A stretch of 64,000 nt of DNA from Natrinema sp046097095 (GTDB lineage Archaea > Halobacteriota > Halobacteria > Halobacteriales > Natrialbaceae), in assembly GCF_046097095.1 (NCBI RefSeq), contig NZ_CP175698.1:2976001-3040000 (forward strand), in the 5' to 3' direction. Below are positions 8,344 through 16,930 of this stretch, piece by piece. The translations under genes were made by a program, and so were the position numbers. The first letter of the stretch is position 1; each line of letters begins with the position of its first letter. Below the pieces are notes generated by a model. The model did no database searches, had not been told where the DNA came from, and worked only from the letters and a program-made list of their open reading frames with translations.

Positions 8344-8639
8344 CAGAAGTGGTACTGCTGTCCCTTGCGCTCGATGTACGAGTCCCGATCCCACAGCCGC
8401 CGCTCCCACGATTCGAACTCGTCCTCGAGATAGGGCAGTAGCTCCGCCGTGTAGTACGAGACCGGCGACGGAATGCCGAAGGCGTCGGGGAAACATGCCA
8501 GGATGAACGCGTCTTCGGTGTCCTCGGCTTCCTTCTCGATCTTCTCGTAGGCCGGGTGCGAGATCATCCCGTGGTAGAGGCCCCGCAGCCACTCCTCGAG
8601 CGTTTCGCGATACGATTCGATCCGGTCGGCCAGTTCCAT
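8343..8639 (-). CDS. Small conserved protein coupled to the ArsA-like ATPase
   Basis: A 98-residue acidic, probably all-helical protein (MELADRIESYRETLEEWLRG start) ending with aromatic residues. It has no signal peptide or membrane segment and I do not recognise a named family. Its stop overlaps the ATPase start by one base, so the pair should be made together in fixed ratio. That makes it a candidate partner or adaptor of the ATPase. The much longer open frame upstream to 9248 overlaps the CobW-like gene and is rejected. Confidence 0.72.
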   Translation of the reverse strand: MELADRIESYRETLEEWLRGLYHGMISHPAYEKIEKEAEDTEDAFILACFPDAFGIPSPVSYYTAELLPYLEDEFESWERRLWDRDSYIERKGQQYHF

Positions 8640-8712
8640 GTCCGTCCCTCCGTGTTGAATGCTAAAAACACTCATGATCGGTTTCAAGTCGCTTCGCCGC
8701 CACCGTACGGGC

Positions 8713-9954
8713 ATGGCAACGGGGACGGACGAGGCGATTCCGGTGACGATCCTTTCCGGGAGTCTGGGTGCCGGCAAGACGACGCTGCTCAACCACCTGC
8801 TGTCGACCGCCGGGGACCGACGGCTGGCGGTGCTGGTCAACGACATGGGCGCGGTCAACGTCGACGCCGAACTCGTCGCCGAGGGTTCGGAACTCGAGCT
8901 TGACGACGGCGTCGCGGAGCTCTCGAACGGCTGTATCTGCTGTGAGCTACAGGACGACCTCGAGACGGCCGTGGTCAGGCTGGCCCGCGATCGGTCGTTC
9001 GACCACCTGCTCGTTGAATCCTCGGGTATCTCAGAGCCCGCACCCGTCGCGCGGCTGTTCACGACCGAGTCCCGCGTCGCGGCGCTGTACGACGTGGACA
9101 CGCTCGTGACCGTGCTCGACACGCCCGCGTTCCTCGCGGCCTTCGGCGGCGAGGGAACGGCCGAGCGCCGCGGCGACGAGGGCGATCGACCGCTGTCGGA
9201 CCTGCTCGTCGAACAGGTGGAGGTCTCGAATCTCGTCCTCCTCAACAAGACCGATCTCTGTTCGGAGACGGAACTCGAGGAAGCCGAGGAACTCGTCGGC
9301 GCGCTTCAGCCCGACGCCGAGACGATCCGCACGGCGTTCTCGGCGGTCGACCCCGACCGGCTGCTCGGCGTAGGGCTGTTCGATCCGAAGCGAATCGGCG
9401 AGCTGCCGGGCTGGAAACGGGCGCTCGAGTCGGCCGAGGGCGACCGCGGACACGGCGACGATGCGGACGACGGCCACGAGGGCGACCACCACGGCGGCCA
9501 CCACCACCCTGACGAGGTCTACGGCGTCTCCTCGTTCGTCTACCGCCGCCGCCGGCCGTTCCACCCCGAGCGGTTCGCCGCGTTCCTCGAGGAACTGCCG
9601 AGCAAGATCGTCCGCGCGAAGGGGACCGCCTGGCTCGCCAGCAACGAGATGCGGGTGTCGATCGCGCAGGCCGGCCCGTCGATCAGGGCCACCGCGCAGG
9701 GGCCGTGGATCGCGAGCCTCCCCGAGGTCGAGCGCGACATGTACCGATCGAACCGGCCGAATCTCGAGTGGGACGACGAACACGGCGACCGCCGGACCGA
9801 ACTCGTCTTCATCGGCACCAAGTACGACGAGGCGGGCCTCCGAGCGGGCCTCGAGAACGCGCTGGTCACCGACGAGGAGTGGGAGCGAGACGGCGCTCTC
9901 GAGGACCGATTCCCCGCCGAGCAGGGCGAGGAGACGGTCGTCCGCGAACCCTGA
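8713..9954 (+). CDS. CobW/COG0523 family GTPase (metallochaperone-like)
   Basis: A 413-residue G3E GTPase. Walker A is SGSLGAGKTTLLNHLL (residues about 15-30), the metal-binding CxCC motif is NGCICCELQDD, and the guanine motif is LLNKTDLC. A His/Asp-rich linker (about residues 255-275) contains seven histidines and probably binds metal. The C-terminal CobW_C domain ends in ELVFIGTKYDE. Family members insert or ration zinc, cobalt or other metals. There is no cobalamin gene next to it, so the metal is undetermined. I chose ATG 8713 because it precedes the conserved VTILSGSLGAGK; the upstream part of the frame overlaps the divergent gene's promoter. Confidence 0.9.
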   Translation: MATGTDEAIPVTILSGSLGAGKTTLLNHLLSTAGDRRLAVLVNDMGAVNVDAELVAEGSELELDDGVAELSNGCICCELQDDLETAVVRLARDRSFDHLLVESSGISEPAPVARLFTTESRVAALYDVDTLVTVLDTPAFLAAFGGEGTAERRGDEGDRPLSDLLVEQVEVSNLVLLNKTDLCSETELEEAEELVGALQPDAETIRTAFSAVDPDRLLGVGLFDPKRIGELPGWKRALESAEGDRGHGDDADDGHEGDHHGGHHHPDEVYGVSSFVYRRRRPFHPERFAAFLEELPSKIVRAKGTAWLASNEMRVSIAQAGPSIRATAQGPWIASLPEVERDMYRSNRPNLEWDDEHGDRRTELVFIGTKYDEAGLRAGLENALVTDEEWERDGALEDRFPAEQGEETVVREP

Positions 9955-9969
9955 GCCGCCCCGATAGCC

Positions 9970-10194
9970 TCAGCACGCGCAGTCGCGGCCGGTGGCGCGC
10001 TCGAAGCGCATCGCCGCGCCGCAGTCCGGACAGACGGGTTCTCCCTCGAGATCGACGTCTCTGATTCGGACGTCGCAGTCGTCACACCAGTAGGCCCCGT
10101 TAGAGCCGTCATCGGGGCGGCTTCGCGGTGCGGGTGACGCGAGTACGGCCTTCATCGATTCGATGACTCCCATGGGCGACGGTACGTCAGCCAT
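9970..10194 (-). CDS. Small zinc-ribbon protein
   Basis: A 74-residue protein with WCDDCD and PVCPDCGAAM forming a four-cysteine zinc ribbon, and a CAC C-terminus. Residues 1-25 are a helix-like N-terminus. Haloarchaea carry many such one-ribbon proteins of unknown role. Starts at 10194 (MADVPSP) and 10200 (MGMADV) are both possible. It is convergent with the CobW-like gene (15 nt between stops). An inverted repeat lies just upstream at 10206-10226. Confidence 0.7.
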   Translation of the reverse strand: MADVPSPMGVIESMKAVLASPAPRSRPDDGSNGAYWCDDCDVRIRDVDLEGEPVCPDCGAAMRFERATGRDCAC

Positions 10195-10205
10195 GCCCAT
10201 AACCT

Positions 10206-10226
10206 ATGTGTCTGTGTCGCACACAT
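10206..10226. repeat. Inverted repeat upstream of the zinc-ribbon gene
   Basis: ATGTGT and ACACAT are separated by nine bases, with a nested TGTGtcgCACA. It lies just before the possible starts at 10200 and 10194, where a repressor site or the 5' end of the transcript could be. Confidence 0.3.
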
Positions 10227-10251
10227 CGTCTCGGTCGGCGAACGGGCGACC

Positions 10252-11013
10252 CTACGTGCGAACGGCGGGGTCCTCGAGCGGGAGGGCGTCCCGTTCGCTC
10301 GAGTCGACGACGGTGTTTCGGAGGGTGCCGACGCCCTCGTAGGTGATCTCGACGGTGTCGCCGGGTTCGACGAGGCCGGGGTTGGCGGGGCTACCGAAGG
10401 AGACCACGTCGCCGGGCCGGAAGGTAACTCGGCGCGAGAGGTGGGCGATGACCTCGTAGGGGTCGAACAGCATCAGTTCGGTGGTGGCCTCCTGGCGGCG
10501 TTCGCCGGCTACGTCGGTGTGCATGTCGATGTCGGTCGGATCGACGGCGGTCTCGATCCACGGGCCAAGCGGGCCGGAGGCGTCGAACGCTTTCCGAGGC
10601 GAGCGCTCGCCCTGATCGAGCGCGTCCATATCGTTCATGATCGTGTAGCCGCGGACGACCTCCGGGACCTCGTCTTCCGAGAGGTTCCGGCAGGGTTCGT
10701 CGATGACGGCCGCGAGTTCGCCGGCGTAGGTCACCTCGTCGCTAAATTCGGGGTAGGGAACCGGATCCTCGTGGCCGACGAGCGACGCCGGCGGCTTGAC
10801 GAAGAAGTCGGGTTCGTCGGGCCGTTCGTACGCCATTTGGTCGATCGTCGCCGCGAAGTTTCGCCCGACGCAGTACAGCGCCGAGGGGGTACACGGCGGA
10901 AGGAACTCGGCGTCGGTGCCGACCTCGTAGATTCCGTCGGCAGCGTGTACAACGCCATCTTCGTACCGTCCGGTGACCGGGCCGTCGTCCGTCGCGATTC
11001 GCGCGAGTTTCAT
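10252..11013 (-). CDS. Fumarylacetoacetate hydrolase family protein
   Basis: A 253-residue FAH-fold protein, a family that includes acylpyruvases, oxaloacetate decarboxylases and hydroxyhepta-dienedioate isomerases acting on 2,4-dioxo acids with Mg2+. The CVGRNFAATIDQM entry, the PPASLVGHEDPVPYP block, the acidic metal-binding YAGELAAVID and the later GDVVSFGSP are visible. The usual NDVTARD motif reads MNDMDALD and the usual GTPxGVG loop reads FGSPANPG, so this is a divergent member and the exact substrate cannot be given. It stands alone. Confidence 0.87.
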   Translation of the reverse strand: MKLARIATDDGPVTGRYEDGVVHAADGIYEVGTDAEFLPPCTPSALYCVGRNFAATIDQMAYERPDEPDFFVKPPASLVGHEDPVPYPEFSDEVTYAGELAAVIDEPCRNLSEDEVPEVVRGYTIMNDMDALDQGERSPRKAFDASGPLGPWIETAVDPTDIDMHTDVAGERRQEATTELMLFDPYEVIAHLSRRVTFRPGDVVSFGSPANPGLVEPGDTVEITYEGVGTLRNTVVDSSERDALPLEDPAVRT

Positions 11014-11184
11014 TACTGGGCGCTCTCTGTCGTGGCGGATTAGGCGTACCGATTCGATTTCGGACGCGTCGAAACCGCAGGAGCGCGAGCAACTGCGCGG
11101 CCACGATCACCGGCAGCCGGATACCGCCGTTCCGCGCACATGTAGGGGCGGTCCATACCCGACTTCCCGGTCACGACTGAGACG

Positions 11185-11424
11185 ATGACTCCCGATTTCA
11201 CGACGGACGACGAAGGGAAGCCGGTGGTCACCGCCGACGGTGAACAGATCGGAACCGTCCGCGAGGTCGACGTGCACACCGCCCGCGTCGAACCCGGCCC
11301 CGACATGTCCGACAGCATCAAATCCAGGCTCGGCTGGCGCGCAACCGAGACGACGACCTATCGACTCGACGAAGAGTACGTCGAGTCGATCTCCGACGAC
11401 GAGGTCAGGATCCGGCGGCTCTGA
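11185..11424 (+). CDS. PRC-barrel-like small protein, copy 1
   Basis: A 79-residue protein of beta-barrel character (EGKPVVTADGEQIGTVREVD), typical of the PRC-barrel fold, with a C-terminal EYVESISDDEVRIRRL. PRC-barrel proteins often scaffold RNA or membrane-associated complexes. It is one of two tandem paralogues; the second starts 115 nt after its stop. Confidence 0.75.
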   Translation: MTPDFTTDDEGKPVVTADGEQIGTVREVDVHTARVEPGPDMSDSIKSRLGWRATETTTYRLDEEYVESISDDEVRIRRL

Positions 11425-11539
11425 GGGGGACGGCGTCCGGTTTTGCTACGGCAAATTCGAAGACGAACGCCCCGACGTCCGCGAGTCGCGGGCGAGTGCA
11501 GGTCCCGTTTATATGTGACTACCCGACAGAGTCGACGGT

Positions 11540-11779
11540 ATGTGCGTGAATTTCACGGACGACGACGAAGGGAAGCGGGTCGTCAACGCTAACAGCGAAG
11601 AGATCGGCATCGTACGGGACGTCTCCGCGGGGGCCGTCCACGTCGATCCCGATCCCAGCATGACCGATACCATCAAATCGAAACTCGGCTGGGGCGACAG
11701 CGACGATGAGACCTACCGACTCGACGAGGACGACGTCGAGTCGGTCTCCGACGACGAAGTACGACTCCGGCGACTCTGA
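11540..11779 (+). CDS. PRC-barrel-like small protein, copy 2
   Basis: A 79-residue paralogue of the protein at 11185, of identical length. Shared landmarks are the DDEGK start, EEIGIVRDV, the DTIKSKLGW centre and the DDVESVSDDEVRLRRL end. The N-terminus (MCVNF) differs. It probably arose by tandem duplication. A TTTATATG box at about 11509-11516 lies 25 nt upstream of the ATG, so it probably has its own promoter. Confidence 0.75.
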   Translation: MCVNFTDDDEGKRVVNANSEEIGIVRDVSAGAVHVDPDPSMTDTIKSKLGWGDSDDETYRLDEDDVESVSDDEVRLRRL

Positions 11780-11849
11780 ACGGCCGGTGCGGGTCCGGAC
11801 GCGATTTCGAGGGACCGCCGCGATACGACCGGCCACCGACGGTGATTCG

Positions 11850-12872
11850 TCACCGAAGCACGGCCTCGAGGGCCCGGGCGCGGATGTCCGCCCACGCCTC
11901 GACCTCGAGGTCGAACCGATCGAACAGCGTGAGCTGCGGGACCCGCTGACCGGGAGCGAGATAGTCTGAGCCCCAGACGAGCTGTTCGTGGTGTTCCTCG
12001 AGGAACCCCTGTGCGAAGTCGGGGTCACGGGTCAGCGCGTTCCAGCCCGAGCCGGCCGAGAGGTCACCGTAGACGTTGTCGTACGTCGCGAGCAGTTCGG
12101 GGACCCGTCCGCCGGGTTCGACCGGGCCGTCCGGGTAACGTCTCCGATCGGCCGCCGTCACGGTGCCCGAAACATGCGCCCACCAGAAGTGTGCGTGGGC
12201 GACGAAATCGACCTCGGGATAGGAGGCTAGCACGTCCTCGAACGCCGGCAAGCCGGGCGCGTCCAGCATGGCTTTGTCGTCTATGTGGCAGAGAATCGGC
12301 AGCTCGTACTCGGCGCACAGGTCGTACACCGTCCGAAGTCGCCGGTCGTCGATCGGCAGGCCGGGCTTGAGTTCCCCGAATCCGCGCGCGCCGCGCTCGA
12401 CGTACCCCTCGAGCAGGGAGTCGACCGTCGCTGTCCCGTAGACCAGCGTCCGGGGGTCGACCGAACAGAACGGGAGCAGGCGATCGGGGTGGGCGGAACA
12501 CTGCTCGAGGACCCACCAGCTCGGGGCCGACACGGGATAGCTCTCAGGCGAATCCAGCGCCTGCACGACGGCGCGGTCGATTCCGTGTTCGTCCATCCAG
12601 GCCACTAGATCGTCGGCGACCAACGGCTCTCGGTCGAGCGCCTCGTGGGGAATCACGTGGGTGTGTGCGTCGACCAGCGGCAGTTCCGCGACGGCGGTCG
12701 CCGCTCCGTCGTCGGTTCGACCGTCGCGCCGTTTCCCAATGTTCGCGGCCGATGGCGTCGATATTGGTCCGATGCCGCCGCCAAAGCCGGCGGTTCCCGC
12801 GGCCACGAGAAGCCGCCGTCGCGACGTAACGCCGGGCGATCGGTCCCGGTCGCCACCGTTCCGCGATTCCAT
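11850..12872 (-). CDS. Tat-exported amidohydrolase (amidohydrolase_2 type)
   Basis: A 340-residue metal-dependent hydrolase/decarboxylase-like TIM barrel. The first metal motif is VDAHTHVIP (about residues 72-80), then a Lys-bearing GELKPGLP, a CHIDD histidine strand, DFVAHAHFWWAH, and the late Asp in VWGSDYLAP. The N-terminus has TSRRRLLVAAGTAGFGGG, a twin-arginine signal without an obvious lipobox, so a secreted soluble enzyme is likely. The substrate is unknown. ATG 12872 is preferred because it places the twin arginines near the start. Confidence 0.83.
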   Translation of the reverse strand: MESRNGGDRDRSPGVTSRRRLLVAAGTAGFGGGIGPISTPSAANIGKRRDGRTDDGAATAVAELPLVDAHTHVIPHEALDREPLVADDLVAWMDEHGIDRAVVQALDSPESYPVSAPSWWVLEQCSAHPDRLLPFCSVDPRTLVYGTATVDSLLEGYVERGARGFGELKPGLPIDDRRLRTVYDLCAEYELPILCHIDDKAMLDAPGLPAFEDVLASYPEVDFVAHAHFWWAHVSGTVTAADRRRYPDGPVEPGGRVPELLATYDNVYGDLSAGSGWNALTRDPDFAQGFLEEHHEQLVWGSDYLAPGQRVPQLTLFDRFDLEVEAWADIRARALEAVLR

Positions 12873-13049
12873 GCGTGTTCCTCCCACGGAGCCGCGGAAA
12901 ACGCTACGGGGTCCGATATCGATTTCACCGATCGAGCGGAGCGTGTTCCCATCGCCCGGCCGTCGGCCCGAGGTCAAAAGCTCATGTGACGAATCCGTCC
13001 GCGAGCGCGGACACGGTATCCGCGACATGTCGCGGTCGGCGGTCCGCGC

Positions 13050-13283
13050 TCACTCCTCGAGCAGTAGGTACGTGCGCCCGCCTCGGTGCTCGAGCGAGAC
13101 GGCGTCGGTCTCGACGTTCGTGCGGACGAACGCCTCGATGTCCGTGGCGGACAGGTCGGTGACGTCGATCCGCTCTCGCTCTCGCCGCGTCTCGGGGCGG
13201 CGGTCGACGGGGTCGAAGCCGAATCGGTCGCTTCCCTCGCTGCGATCGGCGCGTTCGTCGGCCGCCTCGACGATCGGTGCCAT
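13050..13283 (-). CDS. Small haloarchaeal protein of unknown function
   Basis: A 77-residue acidic and Arg-rich protein. The C-terminal half (LSATDIEAFVRTNVETDAVS then RGGRTYLLLEE) looks like a small alpha/beta domain; the N-terminal half looks disordered. I recognise no family. The ATG sits about 25-30 nt after an AT-richer stretch (TACTGTCGGTTTGACC on the minus strand). Overlapping frames on both strands make this a moderate call. Confidence 0.55.
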   Translation of the reverse strand: MAPIVEAADERADRSEGSDRFGFDPVDRRPETRRERERIDVTDLSATDIEAFVRTNVETDAVSLEHRGGRTYLLLEE

Positions 13284-13427
13284 ACGGGTCGGTCAAACCG
13301 ACAGTACGTCAAACCGACCCGCCCGGAGTGAAAGTGAAAGTGTGAGACAGGATGCTCTGCGATCGATCGCGTCGAGCCGCGAGTCGTGTCGCTCGCGGCA
13401 CCCCCGCTCGAGCGGTGTCCGTTCCGT

Positions 13428-13880
13428 TCAACCGAGCGTCTTGATCTCGACGCGACGGGGGCTATCGTCGGCCTCGAGCGTCACCGCGTCGACGATCGCT
13501 CCGCGAGCGCGGTCCTGCCAGTCCGCGACGGCGTCGGCGTGGCGTTCGCGGATCCGCCCGGCCGCGTCCGGGTTCGCGTCCGTATCGATGTCCGCGTCTG
13601 CAAGCGCCGACTCGAGGTCGGGGTAGTCGGCGACGACATCGTCCGCGATGACGTCGGCTGGCGCGAGGTGGACCGCGCCGGTCAGTTCGGTGTCGTCGAC
13701 GCGGTAGACGTGGATGCGAGCCCGCATTCGGCCGTGAAACGGCGGCGTGATCCGAAGGACGGCCTCGCCGGGGTTCTCCCGACTGTAGGCGTAGGCGTTG
13801 ACGGCGTCGTCCGGCGAGAGCGCGACCGAACGGATCGCCGACGGATCGTCGTTCTCGGCTGACGGATCGTCCTCGACCAT
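13428..13880 (-). CDS. Conserved haloarchaeal protein, probably an alpha/beta domain
   Basis: A 150-residue acidic protein. After a disordered start, residues about 15-60 contain the segment AVNAYAYSRENPGEAVLRIT and PPFHGRMRARIHVYR, and the end reads ESPRRVEIKTLG-like. No catalytic motif is evident. The downstream half contains an ADIDTDANPDAAGRIRERH helix. I chose ATG 13880, because the long open frame further upstream overlaps cbiZ. It is probably its own transcription unit. Confidence 0.65.
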   Translation of the reverse strand: MVEDDPSAENDDPSAIRSVALSPDDAVNAYAYSRENPGEAVLRITPPFHGRMRARIHVYRVDDTELTGAVHLAPADVIADDVVADYPDLESALADADIDTDANPDAAGRIRERHADAVADWQDRARGAIVDAVTLEADDSPRRVEIKTLG

Positions 13881-14053
13881 TGGGCGGTGTTGTGCGCGCG
13901 GCTGGTTAACTGCCGGGATTGGACGCGTGTTCCGTTCGTAACTGGCGAAGACAGACCGAAAGAAGGCAATACAACGGGGTGTCCCGCTGTCGTGAGCACA
14001 CGGGACGGAGCCCGTTCGATACCGGCCCGTCGATCGAGACGCGTCGGACTCCG

Positions 14054-14851
14054 TTACTCTGCCGAGTCTCGATCGGTGTCTGGTGTCGACTCGAGCGCCG
14101 GCTGAAACACCGCGGCGCGTCCGTCGGTCGACACGCCGTACGCCGCGTCCGCGACAGTGTCTGGAAGCGTCACGTCGCTCTCGGCGTAGTGGGCGCGCAG
14201 CGACGCTCGGACGGCCTCTCGAACGCAGGCGCGAGCCGCCGCGCCGACTTCGGTGGCGCTGCCGGAGAAGTCGGCCGGCGTCCCCGTGGGATCGTGGCCG
14301 ACGACGACTGCATCCGTCGTAGTACCGGGAACGCCGGCCGCGGCGAGCAGCGTCGCCGCCTTCGCCTCCGCCGTGACCGCGATCAGGTTCGCCAGCGCGC
14401 CCGGTGCGAGCGACCGCGTCGTCCCGAGGATGACGTTGACGGTTCCCCGGCCCTGACCGCGCTCCCGGCGCCCGTGATCCGACGCGGCGTCGCCGGTTGG
14501 CTCCATCGGTAACGCGGCGGGGTTCGAGATGCCCGCGGTCGCATAGGCCGTCACGGGACCGCGGCGAGCCCCGCGGGCGTCCCCGATGTCGACGCCGGTC
14601 AGCAGGGCCGGCCCGCCCGCGTCCGTGCCAGCCTGCTCGAAGGACGCGCGCTCGAGTCGTTCGTCGACGTACGCCTCGAGATCGGTCCGACTCCACCCGT
14701 CCGGAACCGAGACGTTGTACGCGTGATCGGCCACGCGGCGGCCGCCGTTCCAGCCGGTCGAGAGCCACTCGGTGTCCGGACGGGTGACCCGGAGGACGCC
14801 GTCTCGCTCGACCGCGTCGTACGCGAGGCCGTCACTCACGCTCACTCTCAC
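14054..14851 (-). CDS. cbiZ: Adenosylcobinamide amidohydrolase
   Basis: A 265-residue CbiZ, which removes the aminopropanol side chain of adenosylcobinamide to give adenosylcobyric acid. In archaea this salvages cobinamide-type precursors into the de novo pathway. Landmarks are the STGWNGG block, the TGVDIGDARGA segment, YATAGISNPAA, the GTVNVILGTT strand and AEAKAATLLAAAG. It is the last gene of the cobalamin operon, and its ATG overlaps the end of cobD by 20 nt. An insertion of polar residues near 120-135 looks disordered. Confidence 0.93.
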   Translation of the reverse strand: MRVSVSDGLAYDAVERDGVLRVTRPDTEWLSTGWNGGRRVADHAYNVSVPDGWSRTDLEAYVDERLERASFEQAGTDAGGPALLTGVDIGDARGARRGPVTAYATAGISNPAALPMEPTGDAASDHGRRERGQGRGTVNVILGTTRSLAPGALANLIAVTAEAKAATLLAAAGVPGTTTDAVVVGHDPTGTPADFSGSATEVGAAARACVREAVRASLRAHYAESDVTLPDTVADAAYGVSTDGRAAVFQPALESTPDTDRDSAE

Positions 14852-15884
14852 CGCCGACGTCGCCCACGCCTACCGCCGCGAGCAGGCGGTCGTTCGACGG
14901 ACGGTCCTTGACCGCGATGCGGACGTGCGAGTCGAGTCCCCGGAAGGTCGTCGCGTCCCGGATCGCAACGCCGTCGGCCCGCGCGTCGGCGAGGACCCGA
15001 GCGACGTCGCGGTCGCCGACGTTACACAGGAGGTAGGGCGCGTCTGACGGGCGAACATCGAACGTCGCCGCGAGCGCCGCGCGCAGCCGTTCGCGCTCGC
15101 TGGCGACGCGCTCGCGCGTGTCGCGAACGAATCCCTCCCGTCGCAGGCAGTGTGCGCCGACTCGAGCCGCCGGCGTCCCGAGCGACCACGCGCGCCGGGC
15201 CGTCTCGAGGTCGTCTCGTCGCTGCCCGCTCGCGACGGCGAAGCCGGCGCGCAGCCCCGGCAAGCCGAACAGTTTGGTGAGCGAGCGGGCGACGATGACG
15301 TGGTCGCGCTCGAGAGTGGCCGCCGACGGCAGTTCCGTATAGCCCAGGAAGGCCTCATCGACGAGCAGGGTCGTGTCCGCGGCCGCACAGCGGTCCGCGA
15401 AGGCCTCGAGCGCCGCCGGATCGGCCGCCTCCCCGGTCGGGTTGTTCGGCGTACAGACCACCGCCAGCGCGCAGGGCTCGAGCACCGTCGGCCCCATCTC
15501 GAACAGGTCGTCGTAGCGGACGAACCGCGGGGTGGCCCCCTGTAACCGGACTTCGCGGGCGTATTCGCCGAAACTCGGGTAGGGAACCAGCGCCTCGTCG
15601 CCCGGCTCGAGGGAACGTTCCATCGCCAGCCGGATCGCGGCCAGCCCGCCGGGGGTCGGGATCACCCGTTCGGGATCGCAGCCGACGAACGCGGCCGCCG
15701 CGTCACGGTAGTCTGCATAGCCGTCGTCCGGATAGCGGCGCGATTCCTCGAGCGCAGCCGTGTACACCTCGTCGACGCCCTCGGGCGTCCGTGGGTTGGT
15801 GTTAGCCGAGAAGTCAAGCAGGTCGCGGTCGGACTCGCCGCCATGGAGGACCCGCTCGGCGGTGTGTATCGACTCAGGGTCCAC
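14832..15884 (-). CDS. cobD: L-threonine-O-3-phosphate decarboxylase / aminotransferase-like
   Basis: A PLP enzyme of about 350 residues in the histidinol-phosphate aminotransferase fold. In this cobalamin operon it should be CobD, making (R)-1-amino-2-propanol phosphate for the nucleotide loop. Landmarks are LLDFSANTNPRTPEG, the TPGGLAAIRLAMER PLP-loop, VVCTPNNPTGEA, LLVDEAFLGY and the catalytic lysine in VARSLTKLFGLPGLR. The start is uncertain: GTG 15884 overlaps cobT by 11 nt and begins VDPESIHTAERV, while ATG 15941 would overlap by 68 nt. I prefer the GTG. It is coupled to cbiZ downstream. Confidence 0.88.
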   Translation of the reverse strand: MDPESIHTAERVLHGGESDRDLLDFSANTNPRTPEGVDEVYTAALEESRRYPDDGYADYRDAAAAFVGCDPERVIPTPGGLAAIRLAMERSLEPGDEALVPYPSFGEYAREVRLQGATPRFVRYDDLFEMGPTVLEPCALAVVCTPNNPTGEAADPAALEAFADRCAAADTTLLVDEAFLGYTELPSAATLERDHVIVARSLTKLFGLPGLRAGFAVASGQRRDDLETARRAWSLGTPAARVGAHCLRREGFVRDTRERVASERERLRAALAATFDVRPSDAPYLLCNVGDRDVARVLADARADGVAIRDATTFRGLDSHVRIAVKDRPSNDRLLAAVGVGDVGGESERE

Positions 15885-16929
15885 AATCGCCCTCCGGCCC
15901 GTCGCCGGCGTCGGCGTCGCGCCCGGCAGGCTCGCCGCCATCGCCGGTCTCAATTCCGAGCCGGGCACAGACCGTCTCGAGTTGGTCTCTGACCGCGTCC
16001 ATCCGTCCCTCGGGAACGAGCGAGAGCGCGCCGCCCATCGCGACGCCTTCCTTGGCCTCGCCGGCGCAGTAACGCGCCATCGCGACGTGATCGCGTCCAT
16101 CGAAGCCGGGATCGGTGACGGTGAGTTCGCAGTCGAACCGGTCACAGGACGCGGTGAGCCGGTCGCCCCGCTCGTCGGCCACGAACGAGGTGGTCGCGAT
16201 CGACAGCGGCTCGTCGACGCCGGCGTGGCGAAGGATAGCCGCGACGGCGACCATCTGCGTGCCGCCGGCCAGCGTCACCTCGGTGCCGGCCTCGAGCGCG
16301 CCCGCTGCGATGCCGGCCACCGTCGGCTGGACGGGGTCGCCAACGGCTTCGATCGCCTCGAGCGGCGCACCCTCGCAGTCGCCCGCCTCGAGGTCGCTCG
16401 CGGCCAGGGCCTCGTCGACGACGCGGCGCTTGCGCTCGATCGGGTTCTCGGGCAGCGACGAGGAGACGCCTGTCGGCTCGCCGAGCGCGGTGAGGACGCC
16501 GAGTGCGGTGGTCGTCCCGCCGGGGACCGTCTCGCCGATCATGACCTCGTCCTCGGGCAGGCTCGCGCCGTAGTCGTACGCGCGGTCGAAGGCGGCGGCC
16601 GCGTCCGGCACGGCCGTTGGCTCGCGGATATCGGTCCCGGGATCGACGCCGAGATCGACCGTCGGCGCGGCCGTCGACTGGGTAAGCCCCGCGTCGATCA
16701 CCGACACGTCGAAGCCGACGACCTCCCGGACGGCGCGGGTCACGGCCGCGGGCGTCGGACAGCCGTTCGGGCTCACCGGCGTCACCGGCGACGCGGTCGG
16801 CTCGCCGTACGCGAGGATCTCGACGTCGGCGGAGGGGGTGTGTTCCATCAGCTCCGGCGCGGCTCCGGCGGCGCTGATGCCGTCGATCAGGGCCGTCTCG
16901 GTCGTTCCGGCGGGGAGGAGCACGCGCAT
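15874..16929 (-). CDS. cobT: Archaeal CobT-like nicotinate-nucleotide:base phosphoribosyltransferase
   Basis: A 351-residue protein of the archaeal CobT-like family, predicted to activate the lower-ligand base (alpha-ribazole phosphate formation) for cobalamin assembly. Landmarks are MRVLLPAGTTETALIDGISA, DVSVIDAGLTQ, GETVPGGTTTALGVLTALG, VAGIAAGALEAGTEVTLAGG and DHVAMARYCAGEAKEGVAMG. The acidic tail (about residues 325-351) is disordered. The first base of the ATG is one nucleotide after the cobY stop, so translation is coupled. Confidence 0.9.
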   Translation of the reverse strand: MRVLLPAGTTETALIDGISAAGAAPELMEHTPSADVEILAYGEPTASPVTPVSPNGCPTPAAVTRAVREVVGFDVSVIDAGLTQSTAAPTVDLGVDPGTDIREPTAVPDAAAAFDRAYDYGASLPEDEVMIGETVPGGTTTALGVLTALGEPTGVSSSLPENPIERKRRVVDEALAASDLEAGDCEGAPLEAIEAVGDPVQPTVAGIAAGALEAGTEVTLAGGTQMVAVAAILRHAGVDEPLSIATTSFVADERGDRLTASCDRFDCELTVTDPGFDGRDHVAMARYCAGEAKEGVAMGGALSLVPEGRMDAVRDQLETVCARLGIETGDGGEPAGRDADAGDGPEGDCGP

Positions 16930-16930
16930 C

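Noticed and set aside
7375..8433. Plus-strand frame of 352 codons over the ArsA-like ATPase
   Set aside because: Antisense shadow of a gene with an intact P-loop; the composition is typical of reverse GC-rich codons.
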